Assembly: GCA_018969455.1 (NCBI GenBank)
Contig: JAGWYI010000078.1
Coordinates: 1-11,436, forward strand
DNA: 11,436 nt
Direction: 5' to 3'
Source: Bacteroidota bacterium
GTDB taxonomy: Bacteria; Bacteroidota; Bacteroidia; Chitinophagales; Saprospiraceae
Part shown: positions 1 to 6,654 of the stretch, in pieces
Layout: every line of letters begins with the position of its first letter
Position numbering within the stretch: the stretch's first letter is position 1
Made by a program: the position numbers and the translations under genes
Notes under the pieces: model-generated
Databases searched by the model: none
What the model was told of the DNA's origin: nothing
What the model saw: only the letters and a program-made list of their open reading frames with translations

Positions 1-1119
1 AACGCTTACCTCAAGGCCCCGCCGGAGGCAGAAACCATTGATTTAAAGGACAAAACCGTGCTTCCCGGCCTCATAGACTGCCACGTGCACCTCGAATGGG
101 AGCAAAGCAGAACTTCCTATACCGAAAAATACACGCTGAATGATGCCGACATCGCTTTCCACGCAGCCGTGTATGCGCGCCGCACGCTCGAGGCCGGATT
201 TACCACCGTGCGCGATTTGGGGGGGTACGGCATCAACATTTCCTTGCGCAATGCTATAAACAGCGGCTGGGCCCAGGGCCCGCGCATGTATACTGCCGGA
301 CACGTATTGAGCATCACCGGCGGCCACGGCGACCAAACCACCGGCGCCCGCTGGGATTTGTTTGATGCACCCGGCCCTGAAACCGGCATCGCCGATGGAC
401 CCGATGCTTGCCGCACTGCCGTACGTACCCAGATCAAGCACGGAGCCGACTGGATTAAAGTATGTGCAACCGGCGGCGTTTTGAGTTTGGCCCGCGACGG
501 CCGATTGCCGCATTATGCTGCCGACGAGCTCGAAACCATTGTAAAAACCGCCCGCGACCTGGGGGTGGATGTTGCCGCCCATGCCCATGGCGATGCGGGT
601 ATCCGGCGCGCCGTGTTGGCTGGCGTGCGCAGCATCGAACACGGCACTTTTATGAGCGATACCACCATGGAAGAAATGATCCGCCACAACACCTGGTATG
701 TGCCCACTTTAACAGCAGGCTGGGCCGTGAGCGACAGCGCAAGACTGGCGCCGGGCTTCTTCCCGGAAGTGGTGCGCAAAAAAGCCGAGGGTATAGGGCC
801 GAAAATCCAGGAAACCTTGGGAAGAGCCTATAAAAAAGGGGTAAAAATCGCTTTTGGCACCGATTCAGGTGTTTTTCCACACGGGAAAAACCGGCTGGAA
901 TTCAAATTCATGTCAGATGCGGGCATGAAAACGGAAGACATTCTCGCTTCTGCCACGCGCGAGGCGGCCGTCATGCTGCGTTTGCAGGATAAAATTGGCG
1001 TCATTGCTCCGGGCAAATTAGCCGATCTCATCGCCGTGCCCGGCAATCCGCTGGAAAACCTGGATGCCATTCAAAACGTGGTGTTTGTGATGAAGGATGG
1101 GAAAGTGGTGCGGCGGTGA
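1..1119 (+). CDS. Metal-dependent amidohydrolase (imidazolonepropionase/Xaa-Pro dipeptidase-like), 5' partial
   Basis: The reading frame is open from base 1, so the start lies outside the window. A GTG at 58 sits inside the conserved strand leading to the metal site and is not a credible start. 372 residues are visible. Seen: the HxH metal motif (H28, H30, in LIDCHVH), the lysine expected to be carboxylated (K153 in DWIKVCATGG), metal-ligand histidines (H194/H196 in AHAHGD and H214 in IEHGT), the catalytic Asp (D288 in FGTDSG) and the C-terminal beta-sandwich return (PGKLADLIAV). This is the full binuclear set of the amidohydrolase_1 family, so the enzyme should be an active hydrolase of a C-N bond. 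The branch resembles imidazolonepropionase-like and proline-dipeptidase-like members, many of them secreted; the substrate cannot be read from the sequence. Roughly 40-60 N-terminal residues, possibly with a signal peptide, are missing. It converges with the ATPase gene, with 52 bp between the stop codons. Confidence 0.9.
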   Translation, partial: NAYLKAPPEAETIDLKDKTVLPGLIDCHVHLEWEQSRTSYTEKYTLNDADIAFHAAVYARRTLEAGFTTVRDLGGYGINISLRNAINSGWAQGPRMYTAGHVLSITGGHGDQTTGARWDLFDAPGPETGIADGPDACRTAVRTQIKHGADWIKVCATGGVLSLARDGRLPHYAADELETIVKTARDLGVDVAAHAHGDAGIRRAVLAGVRSIEHGTFMSDTTMEEMIRHNTWYVPTLTAGWAVSDSARLAPGFFPEVVRKKAEGIGPKIQETLGRAYKKGVKIAFGTDSGVFPHGKNRLEFKFMSDAGMKTEDILASATREAAVMLRLQDKIGVIAPGKLADLIAVPGNPLENLDAIQNVVFVMKDGKVVRR

Positions 1120-1171
1120 TGTTCGCCATGCCTGCGCACCCATTCCCTCTCCTCAAAACAAACGAAATCAG

Positions 1172-2308
1172 TTATACCAATAAAAAATCCAGGTAATTTT
1201 CCTGGTTAATTACCTCGTAGGTTGCTTCTGGGTAATTTTCTGTCCAGGATTGAGGTGCTCGAGGTGTCTTTTTTGACAGTTTAAACTCAAATCCATTCAC
1301 CGTTCCGTTTGCTTCTTCTACATAATCGAGTTCTGCACCCGTATAAGTGCGCCAAAAATAGCGGTTGGCATTTTGGCGAAAATAATTCTGCGTTTTGATT
1401 CTTTCCAGGATCAGGAAATTCTCCCAAAGACTGCCCCGATCACTGCGCAGTTGGAGCGTGTTAAAGTTTTCGAGCACCGCGTTGCGTACGCCAAGGTCAT
1501 AAAAAAAAATTTTGTCATGCCTGGTAATTTCCTTTCGCAAATTGCGACTGAAGCCGGAAATCCTGAATAAAACGAAGGCTTTTTCAAGCGCATCCATGTA
1601 GTTGGCCACTGTTTCTTTAGAAATTTGCAAATTATTGGCCAATTCATTCAGGGATACTTCCGAGCCAATTTGCAATGCCAAAAGTTTGACCAGATCCTGG
1701 AGCTTACGGGCATACTTGATGGCGCCTATTTCCAGCAAATCCTTATACAGGTAGGATTGAGTCAGGCCACGCAGGTATTCAATTTTATCGTCGGGATGTT
1801 GGAGCGAAAATAATTCAGGGTACATTCCGTAAATCATAAAATCATCCAGCTGTTGATCCAGCGCAAATCGCGTTGTAGAAGGCGCTAATTCGCATAAGGC
1901 GATGGGATACAAATGATAACTCCAGGTTCGACCCGTCAGGGGTTCCTGGGTCTTATTGGCCAGATCAAAAGAAGAGGATCCGGTGGCAATTATGCGCAAT
2001 TGGGGCAAACTATCGTGTAAAATTTTCAAATTGATGCCAATATCCGGAATCCGTTGAGCCTCATCAATGAACAACACATCAACCCCATCAACAAGCAGGC
2101 TCATTTTTCTTAACGAGCGACTCGATAATATGTCTGTATAATCAATATCGTCAGCGTTGATTTCCAGTTTTTTGCCGGGCAATGCTGCCAATACCGCTCT
2201 GACCAAAGTTGTTTTGCCCGATTGTCGGGGGCCGTAAACCAAAATAATTTTATTGGGATACTCTGTCAATCTTCGGATGAGTATGTCTTTGTGGATGCGC
2301 TCAATCAT
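1172..2308 (-). CDS. AAA-family ATPase with DUF4143 C-terminal domain
   Basis: 378 residues, complete, ATG start. Seen: Walker A GPRQSGKTT at about 26-34 (K32), Walker B VLFIDEA at about 79-84 (D82, E83), and a sensor-1-like stretch IIATGSSS at about 106-113. A predicted winged-helix segment lies around 217-245 (SLNELANNLQISKETVANYM). The C-terminal part holds ELDYV and, 13 residues on, FEFKL: E326/D328 and E341/K343 resemble the PD-(D/E)XK nuclease-fold signature often noted in DUF4143 proteins. Family knowledge: AAA_14/DUF4143 proteins are common, mostly uncharacterised, and often patchily distributed between strains. Length is typical, so the gene looks intact. It is AT-richer than the amidohydrolase and amidotransferase genes nearby, which suggests separate acquisition (inference). 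It stands alone, with tandem palindromes 31 bp upstream of its start. Cellular role and any DNA target are unknown. Confidence 0.93.
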   Translation of the reverse strand: MIERIHKDILIRRLTEYPNKIILVYGPRQSGKTTLVRAVLAALPGKKLEINADDIDYTDILSSRSLRKMSLLVDGVDVLFIDEAQRIPDIGINLKILHDSLPQLRIIATGSSSFDLANKTQEPLTGRTWSYHLYPIALCELAPSTTRFALDQQLDDFMIYGMYPELFSLQHPDDKIEYLRGLTQSYLYKDLLEIGAIKYARKLQDLVKLLALQIGSEVSLNELANNLQISKETVANYMDALEKAFVLFRISGFSRNLRKEITRHDKIFFYDLGVRNAVLENFNTLQLRSDRGSLWENFLILERIKTQNYFRQNANRYFWRTYTGAELDYVEEANGTVNGFEFKLSKKTPRAPQSWTENYPEATYEVINQENYLDFLLV

Positions 2309-2338
2309 TGTTTGCTTTTGAGCAAAAATAAAAACAAT

Positions 2339-2364
2339 TCTCCAAATTCACGCGAATTTGGAGA
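2339..2364. repeat. Inverted repeat, unit 1 of a tandem palindrome pair
   Basis: Arms of 11 bp (TCTCCAAATTC and GAATTTGGAGA) pair perfectly around a 4-nt centre, ACGC. The 24-bp core (2340-2363) matches the core of unit 2 (2372-2395) at 21 of 24 positions. On the minus strand it is followed by a T-rich run (2322-2336), so together with unit 2 it could end transcription of the upstream T9SS gene. It could equally be an operator for the ATPase, whose start codon is 31 bp away. Confidence 0.85.
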
Positions 2365-2402
2365 GTCCACGCTCCGAATTCGCGCGAATTCGGAGCGTAG
2401 AC
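2365..2402. repeat. Long palindrome, unit 2 of a tandem pair
   Basis: Bases 2369-2398 form a perfect 30-bp palindrome with no spacer; its axis lies between 2383 and 2384. Pairing extends to 2365-2402 with a single mismatch (2368 with 2399). The core has the same pattern as unit 1, CTCC-R-AATTC-R-CGCGAATT-Y-GGAG. The two axes are 32 bp apart, close to three turns of B-DNA. A gapless palindrome of this length is a poor RNA hairpin, because the tip cannot pair, but a good dimer-binding site or DNA cruciform. Confidence 0.85.
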
Positions 2403-2460
2403 ACATTTTTGCCCCCCTGCTACGCCGGATTACCCCTTATTTATTGCATTTTCCCCAACA

Positions 2461-3987
2461 TCAATACCCCCCGTGCTCCAACACCAGTTGCCTCCCCAGC
2501 AGCAAGCGGCCGTCGCGCCACACCTGCACCCCGTACACACCCGATGGCCAGGAGGCGCATTCCACCGTTGTGCTCGAGCGCGACAGTACAGCCTGAAATG
2601 ACAATTGACCCAGGGCATTGTGTACCATCAAAACACCCCGACCCTCCCAGCCGGGCAGGTATATGGTGAACTGATCGCTTGCCGGATTGGGAAACAGACT
2701 CGCCTGTGTGGGCGCCTCATCCACCGGCAGCACCGATACGGTGTTGATGCCCAGGGTATCACAGACACTGTCGTTCAGGTCAAAAAGCCGGTAATTGGGG
2801 TAATACGGCAGCGTACTTAAATTCCAGGTGGGCAGTGTAATTTCCCGCTGAACCAAACCGCAGGCCGCGCCCGGCAAATTGGGATGATTGATCACATGCA
2901 GGAAATAACTCGAGCCCGGTGATATGTAGATTTTTCCATTGGGCCCCCTTTGCATGCGCCCAAACACGGTTGATTGTCCAATCTGATCCTTGTAACCGTC
3001 GTAAATCCCGATGGAATCGCCGGAGGAAAGGATGTCAGCCGCCCACAAGTCATATTGCATGATTTTCGTAAAACCGCTCGCTGTGAAATACAAATAACGG
3101 CTGTTTCCAGACACTTCGCAATCCAAACCTTGCCAGCCGCCGGGACCCGGCTCCGGAAAAGGAATGTGCACCGGATGCGCACCGATCTGGCCGGTACAAC
3201 GGTCAAAATCGTAAACCCAAATGCCTGCCCTTGCATGGTAATGAATCATTTTAGAACCATCCGGCGTGAAACAGATTTTGTGGTTAGGAGCTACAGAATC
3301 GATCAACTTGTCCGGATCATATTGCTCGAACGGACCTTGAAAACCGGCAGGCGTAAGCAAAAACTTGTAATAATACGGTTTCAAATCGTGGGGCAGAATG
3401 ATCCACCAGTCCCGCCCATTTCCATGCCGAACGGCGCCACAGGCTTCAAAACGGTGTTCATAAATCAAATCTACATTTTTTTCAACCAACTTGCCCATTC
3501 CATTGCGCATATCAATTTTAGAGTACATCAGTTCCCGAAGGCCCTGCATTATTGAAGAACCCGTATTATAAAATTTTTGGTGGATTATATAAAATTCCAT
3601 ATTTCCTGCTGGAGATGGCAAGGCAAAAAAAGAAGTCTTATAACCTGTATAACTATCGCAAAAATCAGCCCAGTAGCTATTCGCAGGACCATTAATGGTG
3701 TCCCCATTTTCCATGATTTCCCCGTATCGGTTGTAGACATTACAACCATTGCTGTAAAACATCAATCCCCCCGAGGTATCGCTCATGGCAGCAGAGAACA
3801 ACCAAAAATAACCTTTAAATTCAGTAGGTTCAGCATAAAAAGTATCCTGCACAAAGACCAATTTGGCTACTTTTTGAATAGCTAAATTGCTTTCGCCTCC
3901 ATACATCCAGATTTGGTCGTATTGCTGGGCCTGGAGACACACCAGGAAAGGAAATGTTGCGAAAAAAGACAATAACAATCTTTTCAT
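2461..3987 (-). CDS. Secreted T9SS-sorted protein with propeller-like repeats
   Basis: 508 residues, complete. The ATG start at 3987 opens a clear signal peptide (MKRLLLSFFATFPFLVCLQA, probable cleavage before QQ). The last ~79 residues (about 430-508) form a T9SS type A sorting domain: SLFPNPASDQ, then HNALGQ, then PSGVYGVQV. The protein is therefore exported across the inner membrane and delivered to the surface or medium by the type IX system, with the tail normally removed. The middle has propeller-like strands with recurring aromatic and Asp-rich turns (SGNSRYLYFTASG, RMQRGPNGKIYIS), a layout common in Saprospiraceae surface proteins of unknown function. No catalytic signature is visible. 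The upstream neighbour on the same strand ends in a strong terminator, and I see no good TAnnTTTG promoter in the short gap, so how it is transcribed is unclear. Paired palindromes lie downstream of its stop. Confidence 0.9.
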   Translation of the reverse strand: MKRLLLSFFATFPFLVCLQAQQYDQIWMYGGESNLAIQKVAKLVFVQDTFYAEPTEFKGYFWLFSAAMSDTSGGLMFYSNGCNVYNRYGEIMENGDTINGPANSYWADFCDSYTGYKTSFFALPSPAGNMEFYIIHQKFYNTGSSIMQGLRELMYSKIDMRNGMGKLVEKNVDLIYEHRFEACGAVRHGNGRDWWIILPHDLKPYYYKFLLTPAGFQGPFEQYDPDKLIDSVAPNHKICFTPDGSKMIHYHARAGIWVYDFDRCTGQIGAHPVHIPFPEPGPGGWQGLDCEVSGNSRYLYFTASGFTKIMQYDLWAADILSSGDSIGIYDGYKDQIGQSTVFGRMQRGPNGKIYISPGSSYFLHVINHPNLPGAACGLVQREITLPTWNLSTLPYYPNYRLFDLNDSVCDTLGINTVSVLPVDEAPTQASLFPNPASDQFTIYLPGWEGRGVLMVHNALGQLSFQAVLSRSSTTVECASWPSGVYGVQVWRDGRLLLGRQLVLEHGGY

Positions 3988-4001
3988 AGTCTATTAAAAA
4001 T

Positions 4002-4033
4002 TTGCAGCCCGGGGGAATTGGCCCGGGCTGCAA
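4002..4033 (-). terminator. Rho-independent terminator after the T9SS remnant
   Basis: A perfect 12-bp stem (TTGCAGCCCGGG with CCCGGGCTGCAA) encloses an 8-nt loop. On the minus strand it is followed directly by ATTTTT (3997-4001 as A's on the plus strand). It begins 13 nt after the TAA at 4047-4049 and ends 14 nt before the ATG of the next minus-strand gene. It should largely separate the two T9SS transcription units. Confidence 0.85.
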
Positions 4034-4046
4034 GGGTTTAAAGAAA

Positions 4047-4721
4047 TTAATGTTGAACCACAAACTTGATTGTTCGAACTTCGCCATTGGCAGCCTTTAA
4101 CACCAGGGCATATACGCCGTTCGCGTAATTTCCAGTCTGTATCCGGGTTGGGCCAAGCGGTTTTTTCATACAGATCACCAAATTACCTGTTTCATTGTAA
4201 ACCAAAAGCTGATCAACCTGCAATCCATTCGGCAAGGCGACCAGCAATTGGTCGTTGCTTGGATTTGGATAAACGGTAATCGCATCAAGGCTTTTTTCCC
4301 GGGATTGAGCCTGGTCATTTGAACGATCGCCCGAAACACAGGCATCCCAGTTGAGTTTTTGGCCCGTGCAGGATTGCCAAAGGCTTCCAGCCAGGAAAAC
4401 GGCAGGGCCGGCCTCAGCCGGGCACTGGATGGCAATGTTGTACAGTGATGCCAACTGAGTGGTATCAGGCGCCTGGCCTATTGCCAAAGTTTGCAAATAA
4501 ATGTCCAGCACTGATTTATCATTGGATTCCCCATTTCCCTGGGTAGAAAGCCCCCCCAAACTTGCCCGGCAATCGGCAAGCAATGCCTGCCGGTTTTGAT
4601 GAGCCTGTTCCACAATGGCATTGTTTTGATTCACAAAAGTGGTAATTTCAGCAACCTTAACCGCATGCTGGGCATTCAATCCATCCAAAGTGACGGAATC
4701 TACCTCGTCGGTGATTGGAGA
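4047..4721 (-). pseudogene. C-terminal remnant of a large T9SS-sorted surface protein
   Basis: The frame is open from just after a TAA (4722-4724) down to the TAA at 4047, about 224 residues. It contains no ATG before the sorting domain; the only possible starts are rare codons such as TTG at 4688. There is no signal peptide, although the last ~75 residues are a T9SS type A sorting domain (VYPNPSNDQ, YNETGN, YANGVYALVL), which is useless without Sec export. The segment before it (VLDIYLQTLAIGQ, LYNIAIQCPAEAGPAVFLA, then Cys residues) resembles the stretch that precedes the tail in very large Bacteroidota surface proteins. The simplest reading is a gene that has lost its 5' end by deletion or rearrangement. 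The reading frame of the fragment is undamaged, so the loss may be recent. An unannotated start or an assembly error is possible. Confidence 0.72.
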
Positions 4722-4848
4722 TTATGATAAGCAAAATTACAATCATCAAATTTTAAAAAAAAGGACAGTTTCCCCCATTTCAACCCGACGAGATTTGCCG
4801 ATTAATTCGCTTTTGCAAGGAAATTTATTGTTTTTGAAAAATCCCCTG

Positions 4849-5871
4849 CTACGCCCAAACCGTACACCCTTCCGAGCAATTCTGACAAATGTCAATCTGG
4901 TCACGGCCTTTCAGCAGACTTTGGCGGAAAGTTTTATACGCTCCGCCCTGCCAGATGGAGCGAAAATCGGAATTTTTGAGGTCGCCCAGGCGGTGGGTGG
5001 CGTCTTTGTCGAAGCAGCAGGGCACCACGAGCCCGTCCCAGGTGATGACACAGGCGTGCCACAACTTCCAGCAATGGTTGGCCAGGCCGCTTTTCAGTTC
5101 CCATTTTCCATCTTTTTTCTGTCGATACCGGGCGTATTGGTTGAGCGTTGGAATCAGGTCGTTGCCATTTTCATAATCATACACTTGCGCCGTTTTGAGT
5201 TTTACCTCATCAATCCCGATTTCGCGGGCCAGGCGGAATATTTCGGGAATCTGGTGCTCGTTGGGCCGCACCACCAGGAACTGAAAAATGAGGTAAGGCT
5301 TTCGCGAACCCAGTTTTTTCTTCCATTTTACCATGTTTCGGGCGCCCTGGAGCACATTTTCCAGATTTCCGCCGATGCGGTATTGTTCATATGTTTCCTG
5401 GCTCGTTCCGTCTACCGAAATGATGAGGCGGTCGAGGCCCGATTCTACCGTTTTTCGGGCGTTTTCGTCGCTGAGAAAATGGCCATTGGTGCTGGTAATG
5501 GTGTAAATGCGCTTTTTGTGGGCATAATTTACCATATCCAGAAACTGCGGGTTGATGTAGGGCTCTCCCTGAAAGTAAAAAATTAAAAAAATCAGATCCC
5601 GATGAAGCGAATCGATGGTTTTGCGGAAGAAATCGGATTTCAGGTTGCCGGTCTCGCGCGAGAAGGCGCGCAGGCCCGAGGGGCATTCCGGGCAGCGCAG
5701 GTTGCAGGCGGTGGTGGGTTCTATGCTCACCGTGACGGGCAAACCCCACTGAATGGGCCGTTTAAGCCAGCGTGTGAGGTAATAGGAAACAATCACCTGC
5801 GAAAAATTCAGCACCCGCCGGAAGCTCAATTTGGATAAAAGATGAAGACTGTCGTGTAAGATGGGTAGCAT
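4849..5871 (-). CDS. Radical SAM enzyme with C-terminal SPASM-like domain
   Basis: 340 residues from the ATG at 5871. The frame is open further, to 6018, but that extension overlaps the divergent gene and its promoter and is Cys/Phe-rich with no similarity to the family, so the inner ATG is preferred. Seen: the radical SAM [4Fe-4S] motif CNLRCPEC (C56, C60, C63) after the usual IEPTTACN strand, a GGEP-like FQGEPYINP and STNGHFLS segments. The C-terminus carries clustered cysteines (HCW, HAC, PCC, CQNC, GC), as in SPASM domains binding auxiliary clusters. It should cleave S-adenosylmethionine to a 5'-deoxyadenosyl radical in the cytoplasm; the substrate is unknown. SPASM enzymes often modify peptides, but no precursor-peptide gene is visible nearby. 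Homologues in Bacteroidota are usually annotated only at family level. It is transcribed away from the PKD-domain membrane protein. Confidence 0.92.
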   Translation of the reverse strand: MLPILHDSLHLLSKLSFRRVLNFSQVIVSYYLTRWLKRPIQWGLPVTVSIEPTTACNLRCPECPSGLRAFSRETGNLKSDFFRKTIDSLHRDLIFLIFYFQGEPYINPQFLDMVNYAHKKRIYTITSTNGHFLSDENARKTVESGLDRLIISVDGTSQETYEQYRIGGNLENVLQGARNMVKWKKKLGSRKPYLIFQFLVVRPNEHQIPEIFRLAREIGIDEVKLKTAQVYDYENGNDLIPTLNQYARYRQKKDGKWELKSGLANHCWKLWHACVITWDGLVVPCCFDKDATHRLGDLKNSDFRSIWQGGAYKTFRQSLLKGRDQIDICQNCSEGCTVWA

Positions 5872-5875
5872 GAAG

Positions 5876-5906
5876 CAAAGGTAAAATCTTTTGGCCCGAT
5901 TGTAAA
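5876..5906 (-). promoter_or_regulatory. Predicted Bacteroidota-type promoter for the radical SAM gene
   Basis: On the minus strand TTTA (5903-5906), a 19-nt spacer and TACCTTTG (5876-5883) match the Bacteroidota housekeeping consensus TTTG-N~19-TAnnTTTG, with one mismatch at -33. The -7 element ends only 4 nt before the ATG at 5871, so transcription would begin at or next to the start codon, implying a leaderless message. Confidence 0.5.
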
Positions 5907-5937
5907 CCTTGAAATAAAGGCTAAAGCGGGTAAAAAG

Positions 5938-5968
5938 TTCGCACAGAAAGCACATTTTACTACCTTTA
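5938..5968 (+). promoter_or_regulatory. Weak candidate promoter for the PKD-domain membrane protein
   Basis: TTCG (5938-5941), a 19-nt spacer and TACCTTTA (5961-5968) resemble the TTTG/TAnnTTTG consensus with one mismatch in each element and ideal spacing. It lies 31 bp before the ATG at 6000 and faces away from the radical SAM promoter. Confidence 0.35.
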
Positions 5969-5999
5969 CACCCGTTTTTCAAGCAATAGATTGGATAAA

Positions 6000-6536
6000 A
6001 TGGACATTGAAATGTCAAACGAACCAGCTAAACCGGACATTAAAGATATTTCCGCAGCGTATCCCGCAGGAAGTCAACGGGAAACATACGTATTGATCTT
6101 TGTAGCATTGATTGGTTTGGCAGGCCTGGCCTTGTTGCAGTTTTCAAGAAAAAGTCCGTCGAGCCATGCAGCCAACCGCGCGCTGGTGCAGGCGGAAAAC
6201 CGGCAGGGAGCGGGCGATGCGCAGGCTTCGGCGCCTTTGCAAAAAATTCCGGGCGAGTTGCTTCGTTTCAGCAAACAACCCGAGGCCTACCAGCCTTTTC
6301 GTTTTGTGATGGCCAAATTCAGCCAGGGCGCCGTATACGAAATGGACCTGGGTGATGGGAGTCCGCGAAAAATGTTTGTCAATGGTTCTGTGCAGCACAC
6401 GTACAAGCATTCCGGACCGAGTTGTGTTACTTTGTATGCCCGATACGATGGTCAGGAAGTACAGCTGGACACGCTGCACGTCATTGTAGCCAACAAGAAG
6501 GAGGATGTTGAAGTTTTGAATGCCATTGATTATTAA
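6000..6536 (+). CDS. Single-pass membrane protein with PKD-like periplasmic domain
   Basis: 178 residues from the ATG at 6000. A second ATG at 6012 is possible; a TTG at 5991 is less likely. Seen: a hydrophilic N-terminus of about 28 residues, one transmembrane helix at about 29-47 (TYVLIFVALIGLAGLALLQF), an Ala/Gln/Ser-rich linker (about 50-80), then a PKD-like immunoglobulin-fold segment with YEMDLGDGSPR (113-123) and VQHTYKHSG (131-139), followed by a strand ending VIV. The topology is probably a short cytoplasmic tail with the PKD domain in the periplasm. PKD domains bind proteins or polysaccharides; no enzymatic residues are evident. It is followed by its own spacer and the separately promoted ATP-grasp gene. 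The specific role is unknown. Confidence 0.85.
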   Translation: MDIEMSNEPAKPDIKDISAAYPAGSQRETYVLIFVALIGLAGLALLQFSRKSPSSHAANRALVQAENRQGAGDAQASAPLQKIPGELLRFSKQPEAYQPFRFVMAKFSQGAVYEMDLGDGSPRKMFVNGSVQHTYKHSGPSCVTLYARYDGQEVQLDTLHVIVANKKEDVEVLNAIDY

Positions 6537-6548
6537 TTGGCTAAAAAT

Positions 6549-6578
6549 TTTGTAGAAAAACAGTTTTGAGTAGTTTTG
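6549..6578 (+). promoter_or_regulatory. Bacteroidota sigma-A-type promoter for the ATP-grasp gene
   Basis: TTTG (6549-6552), an 18-nt spacer and TAGTTTTG (6571-6578) match the Bacteroidota consensus TTTG/TAnnTTTG in full. Transcription should start near 6584, giving a leader of about 70 nt before the ATG at 6655. Confidence 0.68.
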
Positions 6579-6654
6579 TCGCTGTCGGGTTTTGCCTGCG
6601 CAGAATAACTGTAAAGCATTCGTATCACATCGCATTTAACCAATTCAAATTAGC

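Noticed and set aside
2974..3555. 193-residue plus-strand open frame within the T9SS gene
   Set aside because: Shadow of the minus-strand gene, which has both a signal peptide and a sorting domain.
2414..4856. Shared 13-mer CCCCTGCTACGCC near 2416 and 4844
   Set aside because: About one such match is expected by chance in a window this long, and the flanks differ.
4639..5586. 315-residue open frame on the plus strand opposite the radical SAM gene
   Set aside because: It is antisense to a gene with clear catalytic motifs, starts inside the T9SS remnant and shows no family-like sequence of its own.
5872..6018. 49-residue N-terminal extension of the radical SAM protein
   Set aside because: It overlaps the divergent gene and both promoters and is unlike the start of the family; the ATG at 5871 is preferred.
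4849..6536. A peptide-modifying (RiPP) cluster around the SPASM enzyme
   Set aside because: No small precursor-like ORF, transporter or peptidase is visible; the neighbour is a PKD-domain membrane protein.
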